In this document: positions 41,550 to 51,955 of the stretch, one piece after another
How positions within the stretch are numbered: position 1 is the stretch's first letter
Layout: every line of letters begins with the position of its first letter
Assembly: GCA_026210745.1 (NCBI GenBank)
Contig: CP110630.1
Location: forward strand, 1,178,001 to 1,242,000
Direction: 5' to 3'
Length of the DNA stretch: 64,000 nt
Source: Exobasidium rhododendri
Taxonomy: Eukaryota > Basidiomycota > Exobasidiomycetes > Exobasidiales > Exobasidiaceae
Translations under genes and position numbers: made by a program
The notes under the pieces: generated by a model
Told to the model about the DNA's origin: nothing
Database searches by the model: none
What the model saw: the letters and a program-made list of their open reading frames with translations, nothing else

Positions 41550-42599
41550 ATGATGAGGCCGCAGGGTGATGAAATGGAGGATTCTCCGCCAGCTGTGCAA
41601 CAATTCATGGCTCACACCACAAAGGCTCAACAACAAGTGCAGTCTTTTCTTGATTCAACAACACCATATACGGCAAGACGATGGGGGACCACCGCCGGTC
41701 TACTTGTTCTCTTCATGCTTCGGATAGTGTTCTCGCAAGGGTGGTATATAGGTGAGTGCCTTAAAATGTTACGACGTACATGTTGGCAGTGATCGTCGAT
41801 ACTGATCATCCTCTAAATTGATCGACAGTGTGCTATGCTCTCTTCATCTACCTTCTGAATCTGTTCCTCGCCTTTCTGCAACCAAAGTTCGATCCATCGT
41901 TGGACGCAGATCTTGCAGAACAAGATGTTGAAGAAGGTGAACCTGGTCTGCCTACGAGTGCTTCATCGTTTCCAAGAAACGGAAAGGGAAATGGAAGTGG
42001 TGGATTGATGAGCGGAGTGTTCGGTCAAAATGGTGGCATGTCTGCTGACCAGGAGGATGAATTCAAGCCTTTCATCCGCAGACTGCCGGAATTTAAGGTG
42101 AGGTCCTGCATCGTAATTATTTCCTCTAAATTATAGCTTACATTTTCTCTTCCTCGCCACTCTTTCCCTCTTCCCTCTAGTTCTGGCTAGGGGCTACCCA
42201 AGCAATAATTGTCTCACTCCTTTGCACATTCTTCTCCGTATTCGACATTCCGGTCGTGAGTGACAAGAAGGCTGAAAGCCAAACGGCATGTAGAAACCTG
42301 ACCATTCTATCGCTTCACACTTTAACAGTTCTGGCCTGTCTTGGTCATCTATTGGGTCATGCTGACGGCACTCACAATGAGAAGACAGATTCAGTGAGTG
42401 GTACTGTGCCCCCTATTCCCCTTCAGACGCCGGCTGACTCTACTATTCTTCGCCGCAAAAGACACATGATCAAGTACCGATATGTGGTGAGTTTTATGCA
42501 TGGATCTTTGATGGCCGCAAGGGCAACATGCTTAGACTCCGAACATCCTTTACCCTGCAGCCATGGGACCTCGGGAAGATGCGTTACGGGCGCAAATGA
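41550..42599 (+). CDS. RER1: Rer1, Golgi-to-ER retrieval receptor
   Basis: Six exons (41550-41751, 41829-42097, 42181-42255, 42329-42393, 42462-42486, 42561-42599) give 224 residues. Rer1 returns escaped ER membrane proteins from the Golgi in COPI vesicles. Family blocks are LLVLFMLRIVFSQGWYIVCY and ALFIYLLNLFLAFLQPKFDP, then EFKPFIRRLPEFKFW, FWPVLVIYWVMLTALTMRRQ and HMIKYRYVPWDLGK. A glycine-rich acidic loop lies between helices 2 and 3, as in other Rer1 proteins. Exon 5 is 25 nt and uses an AAG acceptor. Confidence 0.94.
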
Positions 42600-42786
42600 T
42601 CTGAGTCGAAATGGTCCGCAGTGTGAGCTCTGTACAGCCTTTTTGGCTCCAGCTCAAACCCCATTTGGGTCACTACCCACTCATCGATATCTTCCCACCC
42701 TCCTCCCTGTACCTTTGCATCTCGTCGTAATTATACAGTTATTTCCCTTCTTTCCCGCTATACAGTATGGGAAAAGGGTCTGCCTG

Positions 42787-43954
42787 TCACGGTGATGCCC
42801 ACTTCTGACCAGTAATTCTTTCGAAGGCCTCCTGATACTTTTCCGACGTCCTCTGCACCACATCGTCTGGTAGAGTGACGGGTACACCTTCGTCGGCTGC
42901 CTTGTCCAGACCTTTACTCTTCAACCAATCGCGGACATATTGCTTGTCAAAGCTAGCTTGCGATCGACCGGCTTTATACGATGCTGCATCCCAAAATCTG
43001 GACGAATCTGGTGTGAGGACTTCGTCCACTAGTATTAGCTGCGTTTTGTTTAAAAGACCAAATTCAAACTTGGTATCGGCGAGAATAATACCCTGACTTT
43101 CGGCATGTTCAGACGCTTTGGAGTAAAGAGTCACAGCGGCCTTGCTTATAGAAGAAGCCATTTCCGGTCCGACGAGCTCGGCCACTGTTGGGTGAGGAGG
43201 GTGATAGGTAGATTAGAATGATGGGGTCCAGACCTTAACCCCACGCTTCCACTTTATCACTGCTCACCTTTGTCGGGATGGATATTCTCATCATGCTGAC
43301 CTTGATCTGCTTTTGTACTTGGTGTGAAGTATGGTCCGCCTGGAATCTTTTGACTTTCGATCAAGTTCTTTGGAAGCTGGATTCCATGTACAGTTCCAAA
43401 CTTCGAGTATTCACTCCAACCGCTACCGGTGATGTAGCCTCGAACGATCGCTTCAATCGGTACTATCTCAGCTCTCTTGACCAACATCGATCGGCCTTTC
43501 ACTTGATCTGACACAGATGAGAGCTTCTCTTGGAGTGATGATGGAAACTGGTCGAATTCGGTAGCGATGATATGGGAATCAATGATCGAAGGAGTCAAGA
43601 GTTGAAACCAAAAGGTGGAGAGAGCATGAAGTAATTTTCCTTTGTCCGGGATGCCCTGACATCATACGCAAATTAGTGAGAGAACAGAAGAATTACGATT
43701 AGGGGGGCAGAAAGGCAAAGGTGAGTAAACGTGTCTCTCATCAGTCACCACTCTACTCTAGTCGTACTCATTGGGCCCTCCCTACGTACATTTTCGAGAA
43801 TGATGTCGAAAGCCGAGATTCGATCGGTTGCAACAAAGAGAAGAGCTCCTTTGTTTGGACCTTCTTCGATCCCCGCATCGTAGATATCCCTCACCTTGCC
43901 CTTAGCAACGAGTGAAAGGGGAAGCGAGGTAGACGTCAGTGCCTTTTTGCTCAT
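42787..43954 (-). CDS. ADE1: SAICAR synthetase (purine biosynthesis)
   Basis: Three exons (43954-43790, 43655-43268, 43184-42787) give 316 residues. Ade1 joins CAIR and aspartate using ATP in purine synthesis. Seen: VAKGKVRDIYDAG, the block FVATDRISAFDIILENGIPD across intron 1, EAIVRGYITGSGWSEY, GILADTKFEFG in the form ILADTKFEFGL, and LVDEVLTPDSSRFWDAASY. This single-function form is the fungal type; animals fuse it to AIR carboxylase. It is head-to-head with DAD3. Confidence 0.95.
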
Positions 43955-44234
43955 GGTGCTTTGCGCTGTTAAGATCAAGTCGAAAGATCTTCTGTATTTG
44001 TCGAGTCAGTCTGGGTCCACTGAACTATTTTCCGTTTTCCACCTTTCTTTCTTCCTACTGAGTAGCAACTCTAATTGTGATTTATCATTTACAGTGATAC
44101 GGAGAGCTCTTTGAGTTATTCTTGAGCGCGCCGCGCCTGCTTGTATCTACTGTAGATAGGAAAGACGCGAGAGCCTCCCTCTTGCCCTACTCAACTAACG
44201 ACACTTTCTGCCATTCACCACCACATGTGCGCTA

Positions 44235-44712
44235 ATGACTACTCTTGAGACTGCTGCCACGATGAGCAGGGCTGCTCCTTCCATCTTCATCAATCCTTAC
44301 GCTGGTCATCGAATGCTCAGTGGGAAAGAGCAAGAAGTTTTAGGAGAGTACGCAAGGCTGGCCGCGACTATCAAACGGGTAAGGTGATAGTGGAATCCTC
44401 CCCCATGTTGCATCGGACATGTCGAAGCTGACTATTGCACTCATCCTGCAGATCACAGCGCTGTCGCTGAGCCTCTCCTCGAGTGAAAGGCATGCTAGCT
44501 TACTCTCTCATCTGCGCATCCTCGAAAGGAAGATGGGATTGGTCCTTACCTTGTTTAAAGCAAGTGTTTGGTCTCTCATACAGACACATCAGGACGAGAT
44601 GGAAGAGCAGGAACAGCAGCAGCAGCAAGAGGAAGAAGGAATGACAGGAGAAGACAACACTTATCCAGACGATGAAGATGGCACGATCACACGTCAAGAA
44701 TACGCCTATTAA
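44235..44712 (+). CDS. DAD3: DASH complex subunit Dad3
   Basis: Two exons (44235-44378, 44452-44712) give 134 residues. DASH is the fungus-specific ring that couples kinetochores to microtubules. The match covers NPYAGHRMLSGKEQEVLGEY, ARLAATIKR before the intron, and LERKMGLVLTLFKASVW after it. The C-terminal ~40 residues are acidic and Gln-rich and extend past the usual ~90-residue Dad3. An alternative in-frame start is ATG 44262. Confidence 0.88.
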
Positions 44713-44928
44713 TGTGGGATGAATTATTGTTAAGTATGGAAGTAGCTTATTATAGGAGCATTTTCGTGCTTTTGTAGTACAGGAGAGGAAGGAATACTTT
44801 ACATCGCATCACCTACGTCGGAGACTTCCTCTGTATGTGTTGGAGATTGGCCACCGCTCTATTCGAAATGGGACAAAGGAAGCCGACGCTCGTCTTCCGA
44901 GAGGGCTCAAAACTGTCGCTGCTTCTGA

Positions 44929-47900
44929 TCACTGATGCTGAGGTGAAGAGGCAGCAATCGTGTGAGATCGACTGCGTCTGCTTGTAATCATCGGTCTGGA
45001 GGAAGGGAACTTTGGGGATGTCTGATCGCTTCGTTGTGAATCTCCCAAGTCCGAAGTCCCACTAGGATTCCAGAGAGGTTGTTCTTGTAATCGGACTGGG
45101 CTGCTCGAAGCTCTGTAGGAGTGCCGTGCTTGCGGGTCCTTCAATTCTCGATTAAAAGACTCTCTTCTGTTCGACCTGCGATGTACTTCGAACGTATCGT
45201 TAGTGGGTGTTATAGGAGAATCGAACGTATCTCCAGCTTGAATCGGATCCTTGGGAGAGGAGAAAATCCTCCGTGCCGTCTTTGCAAAGGAAAAGCCCCC
45301 AGATCGACGTGATCGTATCGAATTAGCATCGACCATAGAAGGATGAAGACTTGAATTCAATTCACTGATCGTCGTCGTCGGTTCCCAATTGTTTCTTGGG
45401 GCGTCTCGGTGAACATTCGCCATCTGTGCACCGACCAGCTCCCTGTCTGGCGCCACCTTGAATAAATCTAATGAAGCAGACTTTGCCGGTGAATTCAACG
45501 TCGTGATTGTAGTTGCTGTAGTCGCTCGAAACAAGTCGAGGTTCATCGTCGAATCAAAGGCTTCTGCTGTCGTGTCCCCGCCTTGTCCACTCGTACTGCT
45601 AGTATTGTTTGCATATACATCGGCATACTTGAAACCATGTTCCTTCGTCACCTTGTTATGATCTTCATTCTCACTGGTACTGCTCCATCGGTCTGCGTCG
45701 TCGAAGTCACGGCTGACGCCTGGCAGTCTCAATCGACTCCTCGCCAATGCGTTACGGCCTCCCCTTCTTCCGGCTCGTCCTGGTAGCACCACACCACCTC
45801 TTCCTGCTATCGTTGCCCTCGTAATCGCCTCCTTTCTCCATTCATTGATGGCAATTCCTGAATGCTTTGCTTCACCGGCCATCAGGTGTGCTCTCGCAAA
45901 CGTGTTGAAGAATGCCTTGAAATCTGCCTGAGTAATGAAGCGCATGGAAAGAGAGACTACTGTTGGTGGCACCCAGCCGGTCGTTTCGCTGTTCACATGA
46001 GATGCAGGCGCCATACTTGGATGAAAAGAAAGCGTGATAATCTCGCTGTAATGGCCTTCGACGGCCTTTCTCAGCGCTGGTCTTGTCACCCCATCAGCTC
46101 GCTCACTAAAGACACATGTGGTCAAGCTAAGGTTCCACACGATGGCATTCTGTGCGTCACTGATACTTGCACGTTGAATCGGTCTCTTTCTGAATACCGT
46201 CAGTTTAGATCCACAGACGACAATGTACCGTAGTTTCCAAACTCCCAGACCTGCTCTTTGAGCTTTACTACTTGTTCCGCTGTTTCGTTTATAGATGTAG
46301 CACCACCCTTCACTGTATTGTTCGGTGTAGCGATCATTATCGCTACTCAATATCTCGGATGAGCGGGTTGGCGAAGACCGTCTAGTGGTGCTACTGCTCC
46401 TCGCTCGATTTGCTATACCTCGTGGTAAGTGAATTCTCTTTTGAGCGTCAACGTATTGGATTTCCAGCAGCTCAAAAGGTCGAAGTCGAAATGAAATCAC
46501 TGTTCTCCAATCCTCCAGCATGTGACCATTGGAGAAGGAGTGGATTGAGTAATACTTTGACATGGCATGCTTTGCATCTTTCCAGGAGGAAATCTCATCA
46601 AATTGAATGCCGGCAATCCGGGAACCAATGCGAGAACTGGAATGTCTTTCCTTATCGTTTGATGAGTCCAATTGGTCCCCTAGAAATGCTTGTGCTGTAC
46701 GAGGTGACTGCGGAGCAGCGGCATGATCTATCACGCGTGCTTCATCGGTCCTTTGGGTGGATGATCCGTCTTGCCTTGGACCTCTTGCGGCTATGATAGT
46801 TCCCGATCTACCTCTCTCTGTCACAGAAGTATGACTGATCCCAAGGTAGGCACCATCTGAGATGCTATCATCCTCTACGTCAAATGCGCTCGTGTCGTGA
46901 TCGGGAAAACTCGAGCCAGAAGGCGAAAAAGAAGTATGTGGCCGCTCGAGGTGAGATACGATGGACGAGTCTGACCGAGGAGAGCGTAGAGCCTTGGATG
47001 GTATGACTGCGTCCATCGCTAAGCTTCGGTGTGACTCCTCATCATCCGTCGTTGCATACTCTATCTCACATTCCTCTGTTTCCTCATTATTGGCAGTAGT
47101 AGATCGCCCATAGGTGGAGATGTCATTGTTTGTTGTGTCACATCCCTCGTCCGAATCCAGCAGATTCTCTACAGGGCTATCCTCTGTCTTGTCAGGCGCT
47201 AAAGTGATACTATCCATCCTGTTGATTAGAGCCATAGCCTCTACCTCCTTTCTCTTCGCTTCTGCGTTGCCTGGCAACTCTTGCGCAAGGTTGAAGTCGG
47301 AGTAGGTGTCCGAGCTAGCAACTTCTATGGGATCAAGCTTCGGTGAGTTCATGGCTGTACTGACAGACGCTAGCACTTGACCACTGCTTCTTGCCACAGA
47401 ACTCAACGAGGTTACACTTGCTCTGATTCTTGGACTTTTAGAGTCCTTCATGTTGTTGATGAACCGACTTGACGTAGTCGATGAGGTCGAAGAACTTGAC
47501 ACGGTCTTGTGAGCCTCGTCCACCCGGGATTTTTCTGCGCTCAGCGAGTCGTTGGATCTCTTTTGCAAGTCCTTTGGAAGGTGGAGGCCCACGTACTTCA
47601 TAGTTCCTAGTCCACCTTCCCCCGGTTCTCCTCCCAGAATTCCTTTTGCTGCCGCCAGAGCATCTTTCTTCGCTCTAGCGTTGTACTTACTGGGACTCAG
47701 CTTTACAGAATCGACTATCCTATTGCTGTCCCTGCTTGCCTCAGCATCAACAACCTCCCCTACGCTCTTCTTTGGTGTCCTGGCGAGGAAAGCCTTTGAA
47801 AAAGCTTTTGCATCTGACGGAAAGCGAGCTTGTCCAGTCATTGCGTTGCATGCTTCCTCATAGAAGTTAGACTGCACTGCCGGATCACAGGGCGTGATAT

Positions 47901-48054
47901 TGAGTCTTTCTAAGATGACATCTTTCACCGATCCAATCGTGCTCCGGGTGTCGATGTGAATCCTCAACCAGATGTCCTTTGGTATGAAACGCACATAGAC
48001 AGGAATGAAGCGTTGGCTCCGGTCTTCACTATCCGGTCTTTCTCTACCGATCAT
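44929..48054 (-). CDS. Large unidentified protein with Ub/RA-like and PH-like regions
   Basis: Single-exon 1041-residue protein; I do not recognise a named family. Residues 15-53 (FIPVYVRFIPKDIWLRIHID through STIGSVKDVILERL) resemble a ubiquitin-fold or Ras-association start. Residues 55-480 are Ser/Asp-rich and disordered. A WCYIYKRNSG block near 580, then LGVWKLRYIVVCGSKLTVFR and a late FITQADFKAFFNTFARAHL helix suggest a split PH domain (about 575-735). A basic Arg/Gly patch and a Ser-rich tail follow. The architecture fits a membrane- or GTPase-linked scaffold, but that is inference. The start ATG at 48054 is the first in frame; an upstream exon is not excluded. Confidence 0.7.
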   Translation of the reverse strand: MIGRERPDSEDRSQRFIPVYVRFIPKDIWLRIHIDTRSTIGSVKDVILERLNITPCDPAVQSNFYEEACNAMTGQARFPSDAKAFSKAFLARTPKKSVGEVVDAEASRDSNRIVDSVKLSPSKYNARAKKDALAAAKGILGGEPGEGGLGTMKYVGLHLPKDLQKRSNDSLSAEKSRVDEAHKTVSSSSTSSTTSSRFINNMKDSKSPRIRASVTSLSSVARSSGQVLASVSTAMNSPKLDPIEVASSDTYSDFNLAQELPGNAEAKRKEVEAMALINRMDSITLAPDKTEDSPVENLLDSDEGCDTTNNDISTYGRSTTANNEETEECEIEYATTDDEESHRSLAMDAVIPSKALRSPRSDSSIVSHLERPHTSFSPSGSSFPDHDTSAFDVEDDSISDGAYLGISHTSVTERGRSGTIIAARGPRQDGSSTQRTDEARVIDHAAAPQSPRTAQAFLGDQLDSSNDKERHSSSRIGSRIAGIQFDEISSWKDAKHAMSKYYSIHSFSNGHMLEDWRTVISFRLRPFELLEIQYVDAQKRIHLPRGIANRARSSSTTRRSSPTRSSEILSSDNDRYTEQYSEGWCYIYKRNSGTSSKAQRAGLGVWKLRYIVVCGSKLTVFRKRPIQRASISDAQNAIVWNLSLTTCVFSERADGVTRPALRKAVEGHYSEIITLSFHPSMAPASHVNSETTGWVPPTVVSLSMRFITQADFKAFFNTFARAHLMAGEAKHSGIAINEWRKEAITRATIAGRGGVVLPGRAGRRGGRNALARSRLRLPGVSRDFDDADRWSSTSENEDHNKVTKEHGFKYADVYANNTSSTSGQGGDTTAEAFDSTMNLDLFRATTATTITTLNSPAKSASLDLFKVAPDRELVGAQMANVHRDAPRNNWEPTTTISELNSSLHPSMVDANSIRSRRSGGFSFAKTARRIFSSPKDPIQAGDTFDSPITPTNDTFEVHRRSNRRESFNRELKDPQARHSYRASSSPVRLQEQPLWNPSGTSDLGDSQRSDQTSPKFPSSRPMITSRRSRSHTIAASSPQHQ

Positions 48055-48650
48055 GATTCCTGTTATCGCCTCCTGATTACGTTGACAATCTGTATGCGCT
48101 CCGCTCCCACTGTTCTCTTATCAGCCCTATCAAAGACGGGGTCCATTACCTTTCTTCTCGAGTATTTACTTTCGGCATACCGCTTCTATACTCGCACTGA
48201 CTGCTTGTTTACTTGCGGCCTCAGAGATCTCCCCTCTTCCGCGTATAGCAGATAGCTTCTTCCACCTCCGCTGAACCACTTCTCGTCCACTGGTGTCGGA
48301 ATCGGACAGGGAGGGAGAGGAGGGAAGTAGAATGAGCGGTCTACGCGAGAGGGCAGGATCAGAATATGACTATTTTGACCGAATCGAAACATCGACTGGA
48401 TTCATGCTCTAACAAGATCCGGGCGAGGGCGAAGCCTGGCATCCACGTGTGAAGAGTTCCGCGCTCAAGCTTGTGCGCGATTGTTACACAAGAGGCGTGT
48501 ACATTTTACACCTTTGAACTGGACTCCAACATCAATGCGCACAGGTCACCGTGAAAATCGTTCTGTGAGGTAGAGAAAGGACCAAGACTGGGTTGCTGCC
48601 GGACTTAGCCTACCCTTTACACATCTCCGGAAGGCGCAGAGGTGTAAGAG
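48055..48650. other. Divergent intergenic region
   Basis: About 600 bp between the PH-like gene and the helicase, without a gene. It has a CACGTG at 48444-48449. Confidence 0.5.
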
Positions 48651-51062
48651 ATGAACGCACGAAGTAAGGGAAAGGGGGCCGCTCAGCTTCACATGCATGA
48701 AGACGAGAATGCTTCGTCTCTTGTTGGTCACATGAACGGGGAAGAAGAGGCGTTGGAAGAAGTTCAAGATGAGCTCGCCTCGCTTGAAGAGCAAATAAGA
48801 AAGCTACAGGAAACAAGACAGAGAGTCCTAGCAGAGCAGAGAAGATTGCAAGACAAGGTTAGAGGAATTTCCAACCACGCGGGTAGTGGTACATCTTTGA
48901 ATTCAGTCAGCATTGGTCCTCGACAACCTGCAGAAACGAATTACATTACAAAGAAGTTTCACTGGAGTCAAGAGCTTCTTCCACGGGCTCAAGAAGTGTG
49001 GAAAATTCAAAACTTCCGCTCAATACAAGAAGCCGTCTGCAACGCGACCCTCGATGGGCGTGATGTAGTCTGCGTAATGCCAACGGGAGGTGGGAAGAGT
49101 TTATGTTATCAACTTCCTGCTATCCTATCTAAGGGCTTGACACTGGTCATTTCACCACTGATATCCCTATCAATGGATCAAATGTGGCACCTTCGTGAAG
49201 CAGGTGTCGCTTGTGAAATGCTTTACAGCGCTGCATCTAGAGAGGACTCCAATGATATATTGCGTCGAGTCAGATCAGAGGAATCTGGCGAAATCATCAA
49301 AGTCCTTTTCGTCACGCCCGAACGAGTAGCAAAGTCAAAGACTCTCTTGGCGGCATTGCAAAAGTGTTACGAACGAGATTCTTTTTCCAGGATCGTCATT
49401 GATGAAGCACATTGCTGTAGTCAGATGGGCCATGACTTTCGTCCGGACTACAAGAATCTGTCTATCCTGCGCAAGATCTTCCCTGAGGTTCCTTTCCTTT
49501 GCTTGTCGGCGACACTGGCACCTTCTGTACTGGAAGACGTTCGCCGAATCTTGAATCTTGCACCTACAGTCGACCCTTCCGCCGCTCCAAGCAAGGGCAC
49601 AGTCTACTTCACCTCTCCCCTTCATCGACGCAATCTGCATTACTATGTCGTCAACCGACCGAACAGCAGCAAAGATTCAAATCAGGCGATAACGGATTAC
49701 ATTCTCAATAATCATCCTGGTGAAAGCGGGATCGTGTACACATTCACCAAGGCTGACACTCATAAGATGGCAGATGCTCTGAATGAAGTAAGCAAAGGAA
49801 AGATTCGCGCTTCTGTCTATCACGCTGACTTGGAGGACGGACATAAAACACAAATTCATCATCAATGGCGGCAAGGAAAGATTGAGGTAGTGGTAGCAAC
49901 AATCGCTTTTGGAATGGGAATTGATAAAGGAGATGTGAGATTCGTCTTGCATGCTACCTTGGGCAAATCACTAGATTCGTACTATCAGGAAACTGGTCGA
50001 GCTGGTAGAGATGGTAAGGATGCCGATTGTGTACTATTCTATCGACCAGCCGATGCTTCTCGATTGAGTGGAGTCCTTGCAGGTGATCCTAGAGGACAAG
50101 AGAAGCTTCATTCGATGTTGTCGTACGCTCAAAGCTCCAAGTGTCGCAAGGTCTTGTTTGGCGATTATTTTGCCGATCAGTATGGCGGAGCGAGTGTCTG
50201 TGGAGCTTGCGACAATTGCTTGTTACCCGTGCCACCGACCGACATTACATTGGAAGCCTGGAAGCTTGTGACTACGTTAGAAGAAGTCTACGAAGAAGGA
50301 GGAAGGATAACGCTTGCCGGATTGGCGGATCTGGCCAGAGGCTTAGGAGGAGGGCAATACTCGGTAGTAGACACAAAACAAAGAAAGAAACGCAGCAGAA
50401 AGATAAAAGCAAAACAGAGCGGCTTTTTTGACATAAAAGAAGTCATAGGCGAGAAGGTGAAGCTGAGCAAGGATGTGAGTAGAAGTAGTAGGATCATCGG
50501 TAGTCTGCATTGGCTTCCTGGCGGCTGATCTCTGTCTCATGCGAATTAACAGGACACAGAACGAGCGATCATTCAATTATTATTGGGCGGCTACCTAGCT
50601 GACGAGTATAACGCTACAGCCTACTCTGTCAACGTATACGTACAACCTGGGCAGATGGCAGGTCGCTTGACTCGCTTTACCTTGCAAGATCTTGAAAATC
50701 AGGTCAAGGGATGTCCTGTAATCTCTGTTAAGTTACTCGACATGACGACAAAGAAAAAGTCAAGTACCAAGAGGGCAAGCAACAAATCTACTCGGAGTGC
50801 TACTTCTGGCGTGGATAGCGATTTTGAAGACGAAAGTGGCCCTTCTCGACCAACATCGACAAGAACACCAAGTAATAAAGGAAAGGGTACCCCGTCCCGC
50901 CCAACGGCATGGGTAGAGGAAACTGATTTAGATTTTGAGAATGACCTTGAAGGCGAAGATGCTCTGGTAGAGCAGTCAAGTAGACATCAGAAGAAGCCAA
51001 GAATGAGCATGAGCAGCAGCAGTAGCAACAGACTCGATCCAATTGAGATCGATAGCGATTGA
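48651..51062 (+). CDS. RecQ-family DNA helicase, RECQ1 type
   Basis: Two exons (48651-50474, 50553-51062) give 777 residues. 3'-5' helicase for replication and repair. A coiled coil at about 33-70 (EEVQDELASLEEQIRKLQET) precedes the core, as in human RECQ1. Walker A is TGGGKS with K149, and the DEAH box is D251-H254. The aromatic-rich loop reads SQMGHDFRPDY, with M259 where RecQ enzymes normally have Trp. Motif VI is QETGRAGRDGKDAD. The zinc site (C near residue 500, then VCGACDNC) and a winged-helix region follow. The C-terminus is acidic, Ser-rich and likely disordered. No HRDC domain was seen, which also fits RECQ1. Confidence 0.92.
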
Positions 51063-51955
51063 GGTAGGGCCTTTCAAAAGGAGAAAGCAACAACCAAAAA
51101 GGAAAAGAACTGTGTGAGTCATTTTTGCGTTACTCCTTGATTCTACTCTCTCGTTACAAAGCGCTGATAGGAAGCCCCTTCCAGGTACACTATCTCTCAT
51201 CATATATCCTACCAAGAGCAAATACCAAACACACACACACACACATGAACCATTGTACATATCTCTCATCGTATCGGCACATTCAGACACTTCCTTTCAT
51301 CCTTCCCGCTCTACACGTCTCGCTTGCTTAGCTCTTCCCAGAGACAACGTGCAACGGTGTCACATCGCTCATGACACACCTGTAGAATTGCACACTCGGC
51401 CTTTAGTCTGCTGAATATACGCTTCAATTTCAAGAGCAGTAGTGGCGGCGGCTGCTTTTGAAGCTTGTGAAGTAGTGTAGACACTTCTACGCCCTCCCCT
51501 CCACTGCAAAATACACGTTCTGCAACCCGTGTACATTCATCACTAAAGCAATCTCTGACCTTAGTCTATCTTTCGCGGCGTTTTACGCCCACGCTATAAT
51601 GACGAGTTCCCGCGCCACAGCCGCTATCTCGCTTCCACGACTACCACCTTTTTTCCCTTGGAGCCTTCTGCGGGACGGACGGGCGTGACTGGGGATACGC
51701 CCAAATAGAAGTCAACTTCTTGGGCTCTTGCGATGAATGTTGTCGTGCAACGTTGAAGGATGAACAAAAGGCATGTGTATAAAAGGGCGCTGCGTACTGT
51801 CACTCCGGACACAATTTTTTTAGCCACCCATTTCCTTGCAACTTCCTTTGCCAATTACTACAACAGACGCTGGTCGACTCCCGTTGTGCTAATAAGCTAC
51901 TCATTCGACTTCACTGGATTACCGGTCGAAGATCTCTCCGCTATCGACATACATA
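51063..51955. other. Promoter-side intergenic region of the repeat peptide gene
   Basis: About 890 bp without a supportable gene. It contains an (AC)n microsatellite at about 51230-51246 and a strong TATA box at 51778-51784. No upstream ATG lies between the expected transcription start and the ATG at 51956. Confidence 0.55.
51778..51784 (+). promoter_or_regulatory. TATA box (TATAAAA)
   Basis: Canonical TATAAAA in a GC-rich setting, 172 bp before the repeat peptide ATG. With initiation ~30 bp downstream the leader would be about 145 nt. TATA boxes in fungi tend to mark strongly regulated genes. Confidence 0.6.
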
